DNA from: Bacteroidales bacterium UBA4788
Lineage (GTDB): Bacteria > Bacteroidota > Bacteroidia > Bacteroidales > VadinHA17
Direction of reading: 5' to 3'
Assembly: GCA_002402965.1 (NCBI GenBank)
Contig: DHGW01000040.1
Coordinates: forward strand, 3,653-9,450
DNA length: 5,798 nucleotides
Position numbers and translations under genes: made by a program. Below are positions 1-5,798 of this stretch, piece after piece (the first letter of the stretch is position 1; every line of letters begins with the position of its first letter). The notes under the pieces were generated by a model. That model ran no database searches. It had not been told where the DNA came from and was given only the letters and a program-made list of their open reading frames with translations.

Positions 1-1431
1 ATACTCTTCCAGGTGCTGAAGCACCGTCTTCCCCTCAATGACTTCATCGAGATAACCATAGTCGCCTGTGACGTTGACATAATCGCGGATCAGCTGAAAT
101 CTGGCCCAGTAGTTTGCTGAGTAGCCGTTGCCGACACCCTTACCACCAAAGTTGTCTTTTCCATAATACTTGGCCGGATCGATCCTGAACCACGCGGAGA
201 GATGCTCCTTCATCATCACCGGATCGACAGCAGCCCACAGGGTTGACCAGAGAGTGATATCCCAGTAAAAGGTGATGGATGCACCCCACCGCGGACCTCC
301 CGTAAGGAATACCTTATCATGTTCGGGCAGGTTGGTATTCGTAAGGTATAGCATTGTCAGGGGACTGGTATAATAGACCTTTCTGACCAGGGGGTCATCT
401 GTCTCCAGGACGGGAAAACATCCGGAGATAAGATCATTGCCCGGACGGAAGATCATCTCCCACTTTTCTTCCCAGCTATCTTTTATACCTGCAAAAAGCG
501 TATCAAAATCTGATGACCAGGCTGTTACATTTTCCTTCACAGCCTCCTCGTCGTCTCCGTATGACATGAGGTATTTTATTGTCCTGGTCTCTCCCGGGGC
601 AAGAGTGCAGCTCCATGAAGCCGTCGCCCCGCTGTTCCATGCTGTCACGGTATCCGGAGGAGTAACGACAGAGAAGGAGATGACCGCATCCGTCTCGGTG
701 TCATGTATGAGAACCCTGTTTTTCTCAGCTGTTGCATGGTATTTTGAACTGCCCAGTATCTCCGTGTCTCCCGGCCATTTCATCATTATCCTGACAAGCT
801 GAGGCTTCCCGTCAATCAGTTCCCAGCTAAACCCTTCACTTGTGAAAATCTCTTCCCCCAGGTGATCCCTGATATTTTCCACCTCCTCATCACGTTTGGT
901 TACCTGGCCCGACATCTTCGGGTAGGGATACCACCACTGCCAGTCGCCGCCATATTTACTGATGAAACCTATCAGGTCAAGTTCGAGATTCAGATCTTTG
1001 GCGAGGGTGTCGCTGTTGGTTATATCAACCTGCCACATGACCGCATCCCTGTCAAAAAGCATTCTTGTTGAACTCAGTATATCCAGTCCGTCAACCGTTC
1101 CTTTCCTGAGCCCCTGCCAGGGCTGCCAGCGCCATGTTGTTGCCTTCGGTGTCTTGCCGTTGACCCTCAGCGTTCCGGTATGATACCCGCCGGAAAAAGG
1201 AGCTGAGACAAACCAGCTTATTGAAGTCATATCCCTGTTCAGCAGCGCCTGCCCGCGAAAATTCCTGATGGATGGTTCCATCTCCACAGTGTCGGATGAG
1301 ACCCAGACGCCTGACAGCTCTTCAAGCGAAGGAATACTGTCGCTGATGCTTCCGCTGTCAGGGCGGTTGTCATTGCAGCCTGTCGCGCCGATCAACACCA
1401 GGAAGGTCATGAGATGTATCGCTCTTTTCAT
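1..1431 (-). CDS. Partial secreted lipoprotein, probable six-hairpin (alpha/alpha-barrel) glycoside hydrolase; 3' end outside window
   Basis: The reading frame from the ATG at 1431-1429 stays open to base 1, giving 477 residues with no stop, so the C-terminus is missing. Residues 1-19 form a lipoprotein signal peptide: basic MKR, a hydrophobic core, and a lipobox ATGC with Cys19 as the lipidation site. Residues ~40-300 are rich in beta strands and aromatic residues (WRWQPWQG at 100-107, GGDWQWWYPYPK at 161-172) and look like the N-terminal beta-sandwich of large glycosidases. From ~310 the sequence turns helical (SWEEKW at 319-324), followed by SGCFPVLETDDPLVRKVYY (336-354), GGPRWGASITFYWDITLW (378-395) and GYSANYWARFQLIRDY (436-451), which resemble helices and loops of an (alpha/alpha)6 barrel. 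The layout recalls GH63/GH65/GH78-like enzymes, but I cannot assign a family; Asp391 is only a candidate functional acid. It likely acts at the cell surface or in the periplasm on the glycan handled by the upstream SusCD pair. It starts 12 nt after the isomerase gene, in the same operon. The gene is certain; the enzymatic role is moderately supported. Confidence 0.8.
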   Translation of the reverse strand, partial: MKRAIHLMTFLVLIGATGCNDNRPDSGSISDSIPSLEELSGVWVSSDTVEMEPSIRNFRGQALLNRDMTSISWFVSAPFSGGYHTGTLRVNGKTPKATTWRWQPWQGLRKGTVDGLDILSSTRMLFDRDAVMWQVDITNSDTLAKDLNLELDLIGFISKYGGDWQWWYPYPKMSGQVTKRDEEVENIRDHLGEEIFTSEGFSWELIDGKPQLVRIMMKWPGDTEILGSSKYHATAEKNRVLIHDTETDAVISFSVVTPPDTVTAWNSGATASWSCTLAPGETRTIKYLMSYGDDEEAVKENVTAWSSDFDTLFAGIKDSWEEKWEMIFRPGNDLISGCFPVLETDDPLVRKVYYTSPLTMLYLTNTNLPEHDKVFLTGGPRWGASITFYWDITLWSTLWAAVDPVMMKEHLSAWFRIDPAKYYGKDNFGGKGVGNGYSANYWARFQLIRDYVNVTGDYGYLDEVIEGKTVLQHLEEY

Positions 1432-1443
1432 TGTTTGTGTATT
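1432..1443 (-). promoter_or_regulatory. Short A-rich intergenic leader before the hydrolase-like gene, no Shine-Dalgarno
   Basis: The 12 bases between the TAA of the isomerase gene and the ATG of the lipoprotein gene read AATACACAAACA on the minus strand. They contain no AGGAGG-like element. A-rich leaders without Shine-Dalgarno are common in Bacteroidota. The gap is too short for a promoter or terminator, so both genes should share one transcript. Confidence 0.5.
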
Positions 1444-3228
1444 TTATGTTCTAACATATGCTTTTATTGTGGCGCATTCCCTCCCTTCGGATTCACCGTG
1501 GGGCCGAATTGTATACTCCCCGACTGCGGCCGGGATAATGAAGGTTTCGGCATAATGGACAATGAACGGCTCAAACCGTCCGCCAGGACTTTCAACGATG
1601 ATCTCACGGCCCTCGATCAGGTTCAAAACATTCACGCCACCGCGGGTGTTGTGAACAACCTTTTTGGTGAACCAGTGCCTGCGAGTCTCGATGAACTCCC
1701 TTACATGCAATCCGGTAGCCTCCTCGGTCCAGCCGTCACCCTCAGCAACTTTTCTGACCTGGTTTATGAGGTTGTTGCGGACATAGTCCGTGGTACGCTC
1801 CCACTGAATTACGTTTTTGCCGTGCCCGATGTTGATAGGCCTCGGCCTTCCGTCCAGATCGAGACGTCCCCAGTCCCACAGCTTGAAAGTGAAGATGTAG
1901 GTCGTGGAGCTTATCTCCAGCACCAGGCAGTTCTTCCCCGAGCAGTGAACGGTGCCTCCCGGTATCAGGAAATGGTCATGTTTCTTTGCCGGCCACCTGT
2001 TGACATATTTGACATCATCGAAACGGGATCCCTCATGCTGTGCCTTGCAAAGATCGTCAATCATCGCTTTCGGACTGATGCCTTCTTTCAGTCCCAGGTA
2101 GACTGAGGCATCTTCTCCGGCATCCATTATGTAGTAACTTTCGTCCTGTGTATAGTGCATGCCGAATTTCTCCTGGATGTATTCAGTCACCGGGTGGACC
2201 TGCAGGCTGAGGTTTCCTCCCTCCATGGTATCGAGGTAGTCGAACCTTATCGGGAACTCATCGCCAAAACGTCCATACACTGCTTCTCCCAGCAGTTCAA
2301 CAGGATGAAAGAACACCAGGTTCACAGAGGGTGTCTCAAACAACCCCTCCCCGAAATCAAACATCAGGCTGTTCTCCTCAACAATGCAATTAAAGCACCA
2401 GGAATAGTTGGCTGGAGCAGGATCAAGACTCAGTTTCCTCTTCATCCATTGCCCGCCCCAGATACCCTGGTCAAAGAGGGGAACAACGCTGTAAGGGGTT
2501 GTGATTGTCTTTGCCATGGCCTTATCGAAAACTTCTGCCGTAACCATGGCAGGGGCATTCATGTCTGTGGTGTCAAGAATATAGTCCCACTTGCCTCTCA
2601 GCTTCTTCTTGTGCCTGTCACAGACACGCCAGTCGACAAAGAAGCCTCGCTTGTATTGCAGCTCGAACAGTTCCTCCCTGTTGCTGAGGCCGAGATTGTC
2701 CACCCTGTTGGCCCTCATCCTGAGCTGTATCTCCCACCGCGGCATGTCAGCATAGATGATAAGGGAGGGCCTGCGTGCCACCAGCGCCGCACCGTACCCG
2801 AACACGAGTATGGTCCCACGGGTTACGGAATCGATTCTGCTCATGCATGCCGCAAGCTTCTCATTACTGATGAGATCCTTAAAAGTCAAACGGGTAAGGT
2901 ATCCGAAGATCCGGTCGTCGGTGACATCGGGCCAGGTTATCCTTGAAATCTCTTCAGGGGAGAGAAAATAATCCCTGCTGGTAATAACCAGATCAGGCTT
3001 CAGCCTTTCGGTAAAAATTCCGAGCAGATCTTCAAAGATAACCCCCTGGTAGCAGTCAACGACAATCACCTTTTTGCCAGGGTTGCCTTCGTAAAGCTGA
3101 CTGAAAAGCTCCCCGAATATCCTGTCCCATCCCCCTGAATAACCGTTACTGAATTCACTGACGCGAACTACGGGTACCTGATTGAAGTTGGAATCAGGTT
3201 TGTCTTTCTCGCTAGTTGTATCCCTCAT
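1444..3228 (-). CDS. Two-domain protein: N-terminal nucleoside-kinase-like P-loop-type domain plus class I mannose-6-phosphate isomerase
   Basis: This 594-residue protein has no signal peptide or membrane segment and should be cytoplasmic. Residues ~240-594 are a type I phosphomannose isomerase (mannose-6-P to fructose-6-P, Zn-dependent, cupin fold). Visible hallmarks are IWGG (256-259), NLSLQVHP (339-346), YYIMDA (365-370), YLGLKEG (377-383), LIPGGTVHC (421-429) and WDWGRLDLDGRPRPINIG (451-468). By family comparison the zinc ligands are Gln343, His345, Glu363 and His428, all present, and Arg455 lies in the conserved GRLD segment. Residues ~510-594 form the C-terminal cupin half. Single-domain bacterial homologues are roughly 300-400 residues, so ~220 N-terminal residues are extra. 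They contain KKVIVVDCYQG (52-62), IFGYLTRL (107-114), LVFGYGAALV (141-150), IIYADMPRWEIQLRMR (157-172) and KRGFFVDWRVCDR (193-205). The pattern recalls uridine/cytidylate-kinase-like folds, but no GxxGxGK[ST] Walker A is present, so kinase activity is doubtful. The ATG at 3228 lies inside the end of the susD gene; no other in-frame ATG, GTG or TTG is close by, so I keep it. I recall similar ~590-residue proteins in other Bacteroidota. Isomerase domain: high confidence; N-terminal role unknown. Confidence 0.93.
   Translation of the reverse strand: MRDTTSEKDKPDSNFNQVPVVRVSEFSNGYSGGWDRIFGELFSQLYEGNPGKKVIVVDCYQGVIFEDLLGIFTERLKPDLVITSRDYFLSPEEISRITWPDVTDDRIFGYLTRLTFKDLISNEKLAACMSRIDSVTRGTILVFGYGAALVARRPSLIIYADMPRWEIQLRMRANRVDNLGLSNREELFELQYKRGFFVDWRVCDRHKKKLRGKWDYILDTTDMNAPAMVTAEVFDKAMAKTITTPYSVVPLFDQGIWGGQWMKRKLSLDPAPANYSWCFNCIVEENSLMFDFGEGLFETPSVNLVFFHPVELLGEAVYGRFGDEFPIRFDYLDTMEGGNLSLQVHPVTEYIQEKFGMHYTQDESYYIMDAGEDASVYLGLKEGISPKAMIDDLCKAQHEGSRFDDVKYVNRWPAKKHDHFLIPGGTVHCSGKNCLVLEISSTTYIFTFKLWDWGRLDLDGRPRPINIGHGKNVIQWERTTDYVRNNLINQVRKVAEGDGWTEEATGLHVREFIETRRHWFTKKVVHNTRGGVNVLNLIEGREIIVESPGGRFEPFIVHYAETFIIPAAVGEYTIRPHGESEGRECATIKAYVRT
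3212..3228 (-). other. 17-nt overlap between the susD-like gene and the isomerase gene
   Basis: The ATG of the isomerase gene (3228-3226) lies upstream of the TAG stop of the susD-like gene (3214-3212), in a different frame. Bases just upstream of the ATG, within the susD coding sequence, show no Shine-Dalgarno element. The arrangement suggests translational coupling, in which ribosomes finishing susD re-initiate on the isomerase; this is inferred from geometry alone. Confidence 0.75.
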
Positions 3229-4678
3229 TCTGGGTCAGCTTGGGATTTAGATATCTCTCCTTCTGGGGTATGGGAAACAGTGTGTGATAAGACTGTATAT
3301 TCGCAGTTGGCTTGGCCAGTTGAACACGCTCAATGAGTTTTCCCATCCGCACCAGGTCATACCACCGATGCCCCTCCATCACAAATTCCCACTGCCTCTC
3401 CTGTAAGATGGCATCCTTGAACGACTGATAGTCCAGTCCTTCCGGCAGGTCAACGAGGCCAGCCCTGTTACGGATGTCATTTATGGCATTATATGCACCG
3501 AGGTCAGGACCATTATTGATTTCGTTAAGCGCTTCTGCGTACATCAGCACCACATCCGAATAACGGAGGTAGATGAAGTCAGCATCGGATTCACCGTTCT
3601 GCCTCCCTCCTTCAGCCTCCTGATCCCAGTACTTTCTGATGTAAGGCCCATTGAACACCTCTCCTTCAAATTCGGTGATGAAGGTTGCCGCCTTCCTCTC
3701 ATCGGTGTCACTGTAACTGTTGTAAAGATGATCAATCGGTCTTTCCCAGCCCTGGCCGTTTCTCACCCCGTCGGGGGAAACAGTGGTTGGCATAAGCCTT
3801 ACCATAAACTGGTTTGTGGTCCAGCCCTCACCCAGCGTGCCGCTGAAGTTTATTGCCCATAAAATCTCCCCTGAATTGGCATTGCTGATCTTGAAAATAT
3901 CTGCAAATTCCGGCTCAAGTGTATAATGTCCAATAACCTTCTCAAGAGAGGTCTTTGCAGATGAGAAATCTGCGGCGTTGCCGGTCAGCGCTCCCCTCGT
4001 AAGATAAGCCTTGGCCAGCAACGCGGAGGCCGTATGGCTTGTGGGCATCCCTTCCACTCTCTTGGAAAATGGGTTGACGGCAAGAAGCTGTTCAGCCTTC
4101 TGGAGATCGCTGATAATGCTTTCATAAACATCAGCCACAGGACTTCTTTCGATCTGCGATTCGGTTACACTCTTCGTCGGGAAAAGCTGGAGAGGAACAT
4201 CCCCGAACAATCTCACCAGATCGAAATAGAGCATCCCCCGAATGAAATAGGCTTCACCCTGAAGATGATCCTTTACCTCCGGTTCCGAATAATCAGTGAT
4301 GTTCCCGGATTCTTCCAGGAGGACATTGGCCGACTGGATAACCTCATAACAGCCGACCCAGATATAATAAAGAGCGGAGTTATTGACATCAAAAGTGAAC
4401 TGTGACAGGTCTTGCATATCAATCGACGGACCGGTCTCATAGCAGTTATCAGAGGCGAGATCCTGCAGAACCCAGTAATTATTGAAAAACAGCCCGCCAC
4501 CTGTCCATGTCCAGGTTATCAGCCCGGCGAACATGCCATCGGCAAAGGAGACCAGATCATCTTCCGTCCGAAAATAGTTATCATAGTTCAGTTCAGAACG
4601 CAGGTCCTGTTCAAGGAAGTCTTTGCAGCTGGTCAGTAAGAGCAGCATGACGGTCATCAATATTGTGATTTTCTTCAT
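3212..4678 (-). CDS. SusD/RagB-family glycan-binding outer-membrane lipoprotein
   Basis: This complete 488-residue protein is of usual SusD length. Residues 1-18 are a lipoprotein signal peptide (MKKIT, a Leu/Met-rich core, lipobox LTSC with Cys18), followed by KDFLEQDL, the typical SusD start. Family hallmarks include GEAYFIRGMLYFDLVRLFGD (141-160, TPR-like region), RYSDVVLMYAEALNE (372-386), IRNRAGL (402-408), ERQWEFVMEGHRWYDLVRMG (427-446) and a C-terminal LFPIPQKERYLNPKLTQN (467-484). SusD proteins sit on the outer leaflet as a lid over the SusC barrel and bind oligosaccharides before import; Trp/Tyr-rich stretches such as ITWTWTGGG (54-62) could help contact the ligand, which is inference. 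I chose the ATG at 4678 over an in-frame TTG at 4687, because the ATG gives a clean MKK signal peptide. The start is 17 nt after the susC stop and the 3' end overlaps the isomerase gene. The glycan specificity cannot be read from the sequence. Confidence 0.97.
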   Translation of the reverse strand: MKKITILMTVMLLLLTSCKDFLEQDLRSELNYDNYFRTEDDLVSFADGMFAGLITWTWTGGGLFFNNYWVLQDLASDNCYETGPSIDMQDLSQFTFDVNNSALYYIWVGCYEVIQSANVLLEESGNITDYSEPEVKDHLQGEAYFIRGMLYFDLVRLFGDVPLQLFPTKSVTESQIERSPVADVYESIISDLQKAEQLLAVNPFSKRVEGMPTSHTASALLAKAYLTRGALTGNAADFSSAKTSLEKVIGHYTLEPEFADIFKISNANSGEILWAINFSGTLGEGWTTNQFMVRLMPTTVSPDGVRNGQGWERPIDHLYNSYSDTDERKAATFITEFEGEVFNGPYIRKYWDQEAEGGRQNGESDADFIYLRYSDVVLMYAEALNEINNGPDLGAYNAINDIRNRAGLVDLPEGLDYQSFKDAILQERQWEFVMEGHRWYDLVRMGKLIERVQLAKPTANIQSYHTLFPIPQKERYLNPKLTQNEGYN

Positions 4679-4695
4679 TGCAGGCAATTTAAGGG
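4679..4695 (-). promoter_or_regulatory. Short susC-susD intergenic gap, start site without Shine-Dalgarno
   Basis: The gap between the TAA of the susC-like gene (4698-4696) and the susD ATG holds only 17 bases. It includes an in-frame TTG (4687-4685) that would add three residues (Met-Pro-Ala) to SusD. No clear Shine-Dalgarno, promoter or hairpin is visible. The spacing supports co-transcription and a fixed susC-susD pair. Confidence 0.5.
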
Positions 4696-5798
4696 TTAAA
4701 ATGTGGCGTTGATGCTGAACAGAAGTGTCCTGGCCATGGGATATGCTCCGTAATCAGCTCCCTTGCCGAAAACGCTCCCCCCGAAGATCGACACCTCAGG
4801 GTCATATCCAGAGTAGCGGGTCAGAGTATACAGATTTGTACCACTGAGTGAAAGGCGCAGGTTACTTATGCTGACTTTGTCAAGCAGCTCCCGGGGAAGA
4901 TCGTAGGAGAAGACCACCTCCTTAAGCCTGGCATAGGAACCGTCCTCAACGTAAACATCTGACATAATTATGCCGTGAGGCGATGCATTTGCCCTCGGGT
5001 ACTTGTTGGAAGGATTACTCTCGGTCCATCTATCCAGGGCCACAGCCGAGTTGTTCTGGTAACCGTCAAAACTTTCCAGCTGAAACCTGTTGAAGTTGAC
5101 GACCTCATTTCCGTAATCGCCCTGTATGTATATATCCACATAGAAGTTCCCGTACGAAAATGTGTTCTTGAGGCCGAATGAAAAATCAGGATTGGCATTG
5201 CCCAGTTCAAAGTAATCATCAACCGTGAGCTTTTCATCCAGGTCTCTGTCAACATACTTTCGGTCTCCGTAGCGTGCTATCTTGGCTGGGAAGAACGGTA
5301 TCCCCGACAGCTCTTCATTAAGCTGGATTATCCCGTCTGACTTGTATCCATAGATCATCCCGATGGGTTTGCCCTCGGTGATCATTGTCCAGTCAAGGAT
5401 ATTGAGGACCGAGGTTCCATAAATATTTTCAGACTTGTCAAGATTGGTTACCTCGTTCCTGTTGAAGGAGAGATTGAAACGGGTGCTCCATTTGAATTTA
5501 TCAACGAAGTTGACACTGTTGACCGATAACTCGATGCCACGGTTCTGAAGATCGCCGACATTGGCCCAGACATATTCGAATCCGGAAGATCTGTTCACCG
5601 GCAGGAAAAGCAGGAGGTCGGAGGTATTCTTCAGATATGTCTCTGCGGTAAACTCCACACGCGATCTGAAGAGACTGAGATCAATACCAAGGTCATACTG
5701 TCTCGTCACCTCCCATTTAAGGTCATTATTCTGCAGAGAATAGACATATGTGCCTATAACTTCTGCACTGCTACCCTCCCCGTAAAAATACTGCCGTG
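4696..5798 (-). CDS. Partial SusC/RagA-family TonB-dependent outer-membrane porin (C-terminal 366 residues)
   Basis: The frame is open from the window edge (first whole codon at 5796-5794) to the TAA at 4698-4696. An in-frame GTG at 5709 is an internal valine codon and not a start: the 29 residues before it continue the family pattern (NNDLKWEV just before RQYDLGIDL). Full-length SusC proteins are around 1000 residues, so the signal peptide, carboxypeptidase-like domain, TonB box, plug and early barrel lie outside the window. Visible barrel hallmarks, numbered from the first whole codon, are the NVGDLQNRGIELSVNS region (~78-94), an Asp-rich DRDLDEKLTVDD loop (183-194, where relatives often carry a calcium-site-like DxNxDG), GNANPDFSFGLKN (~199-211), VEDGSYARLKEVVFSYDLP (283-301) and a TRYSGYDPEVS segment (~326-336). 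The chain ends in SINATF; a terminal Phe is the usual signal for BAM-mediated insertion. It should import oligosaccharides energised by TonB/ExbBD, paired with the adjacent SusD. Its ligand is unknown. Confidence 0.97.
   Translation of the reverse strand, partial: RQYFYGEGSSAEVIGTYVYSLQNNDLKWEVTRQYDLGIDLSLFRSRVEFTAETYLKNTSDLLLFLPVNRSSGFEYVWANVGDLQNRGIELSVNSVNFVDKFKWSTRFNLSFNRNEVTNLDKSENIYGTSVLNILDWTMITEGKPIGMIYGYKSDGIIQLNEELSGIPFFPAKIARYGDRKYVDRDLDEKLTVDDYFELGNANPDFSFGLKNTFSYGNFYVDIYIQGDYGNEVVNFNRFQLESFDGYQNNSAVALDRWTESNPSNKYPRANASPHGIIMSDVYVEDGSYARLKEVVFSYDLPRELLDKVSISNLRLSLSGTNLYTLTRYSGYDPEVSIFGGSVFGKGADYGAYPMARTLLFSINATF

Noticed and set aside
437..802. Plus-strand open frame of 121 codons in the first 1.4 kb
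   Set aside because: The minus strand here carries a continuous 477-codon lipoprotein gene with a proper signal peptide, which explains the region better.
1414..2106. Plus-strand open frame of 230 codons across the isomerase 3' end
   Set aside because: Its start overlaps the signal peptide region of the lipoprotein gene on the opposite strand and the rest is antisense to the isomerase; no family features were seen.
2155..2946. Plus-strand open frame of 263 codons antisense to the isomerase gene
   Set aside because: It lies wholly inside the strongly supported isomerase gene on the other strand, has no recognisable domain or leader, and its product has the irregular composition of a shadow frame.
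4034..4405. Plus-strand open frame of 123 codons antisense to the susD-like gene
   Set aside because: It is fully contained in a canonical SusD coding region, has no family resemblance and no plausible upstream signals.
4679..4687. TTG start that would extend SusD by Met-Pro-Ala
   Set aside because: The ATG at 4678 gives a standard MKK lipoprotein signal peptide, and there is no ribosome-binding signal favouring the TTG.
5707..5709. GTG as a start codon for a short SusC-like protein
   Set aside because: The SusC family pattern continues upstream of it without a stop to the window edge, so it is an internal valine codon.

Overview
The window looks like part of a polysaccharide-utilisation locus (PUL) from a member of the Bacteroidota. 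The evidence is an adjacent SusC/RagA-type TonB-dependent porin and SusD/RagB-type lipoprotein, two lipobox signal peptides typical of the phylum, and gene starts with no Shine-Dalgarno sequence and A/T-rich leaders. The sequence gives no firm genus; base composition looks moderate by eye, which fits many gut, marine or sediment Bacteroidales-like lineages.

All real genes read on the minus strand, so transcription runs from high to low coordinates. In order they are: (1) 5798-4696, the C-terminal 366 residues of a SusC-like outer-membrane porin whose 5' part lies outside the window; (2) 4678-3212, a complete SusD-like glycan-binding surface lipoprotein; (3) 3228-1444, a 594-residue cytoplasmic protein whose C-terminal two thirds is a class I (type I) mannose-6-phosphate isomerase and whose N-terminal ~220 residues are a separate domain resembling a nucleoside-kinase-like P-loop fold without a recognisable Walker A; (4) 1431-1, the first 477 residues of a secreted lipoprotein that looks like a beta-sandwich plus alpha-barrel (six-hairpin type) glycoside hydrolase, cut by the window edge. 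Gene 4 has no in-window stop codon and was read by translating the reverse strand by hand.

The four genes are packed as an operon: 17 nt between susC and susD, a 17-nt overlap between susD and the isomerase gene, and 12 nt between the isomerase and hydrolase genes. There is no room for internal promoters or terminators, no non-coding stretch over 300 bases, and no RNA gene, mobile element, CRISPR array or notable repeat was seen.

A plausible working model is that the surface lipoprotein hydrolase trims a glycan, SusD captures the products, SusC imports them, and the isomerase domain feeds mannose-6-phosphate into fructose-6-phosphate in the cytoplasm. This suggests a mannose-containing (or mannose-yielding) substrate, but no recognisable mannanase or mannosidase family is visible here, so the substrate is inferred. 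The most interesting items are the two-domain isomerase sitting directly behind a susCD pair, and the hydrolase-like lipoprotein that I cannot place in a named family.
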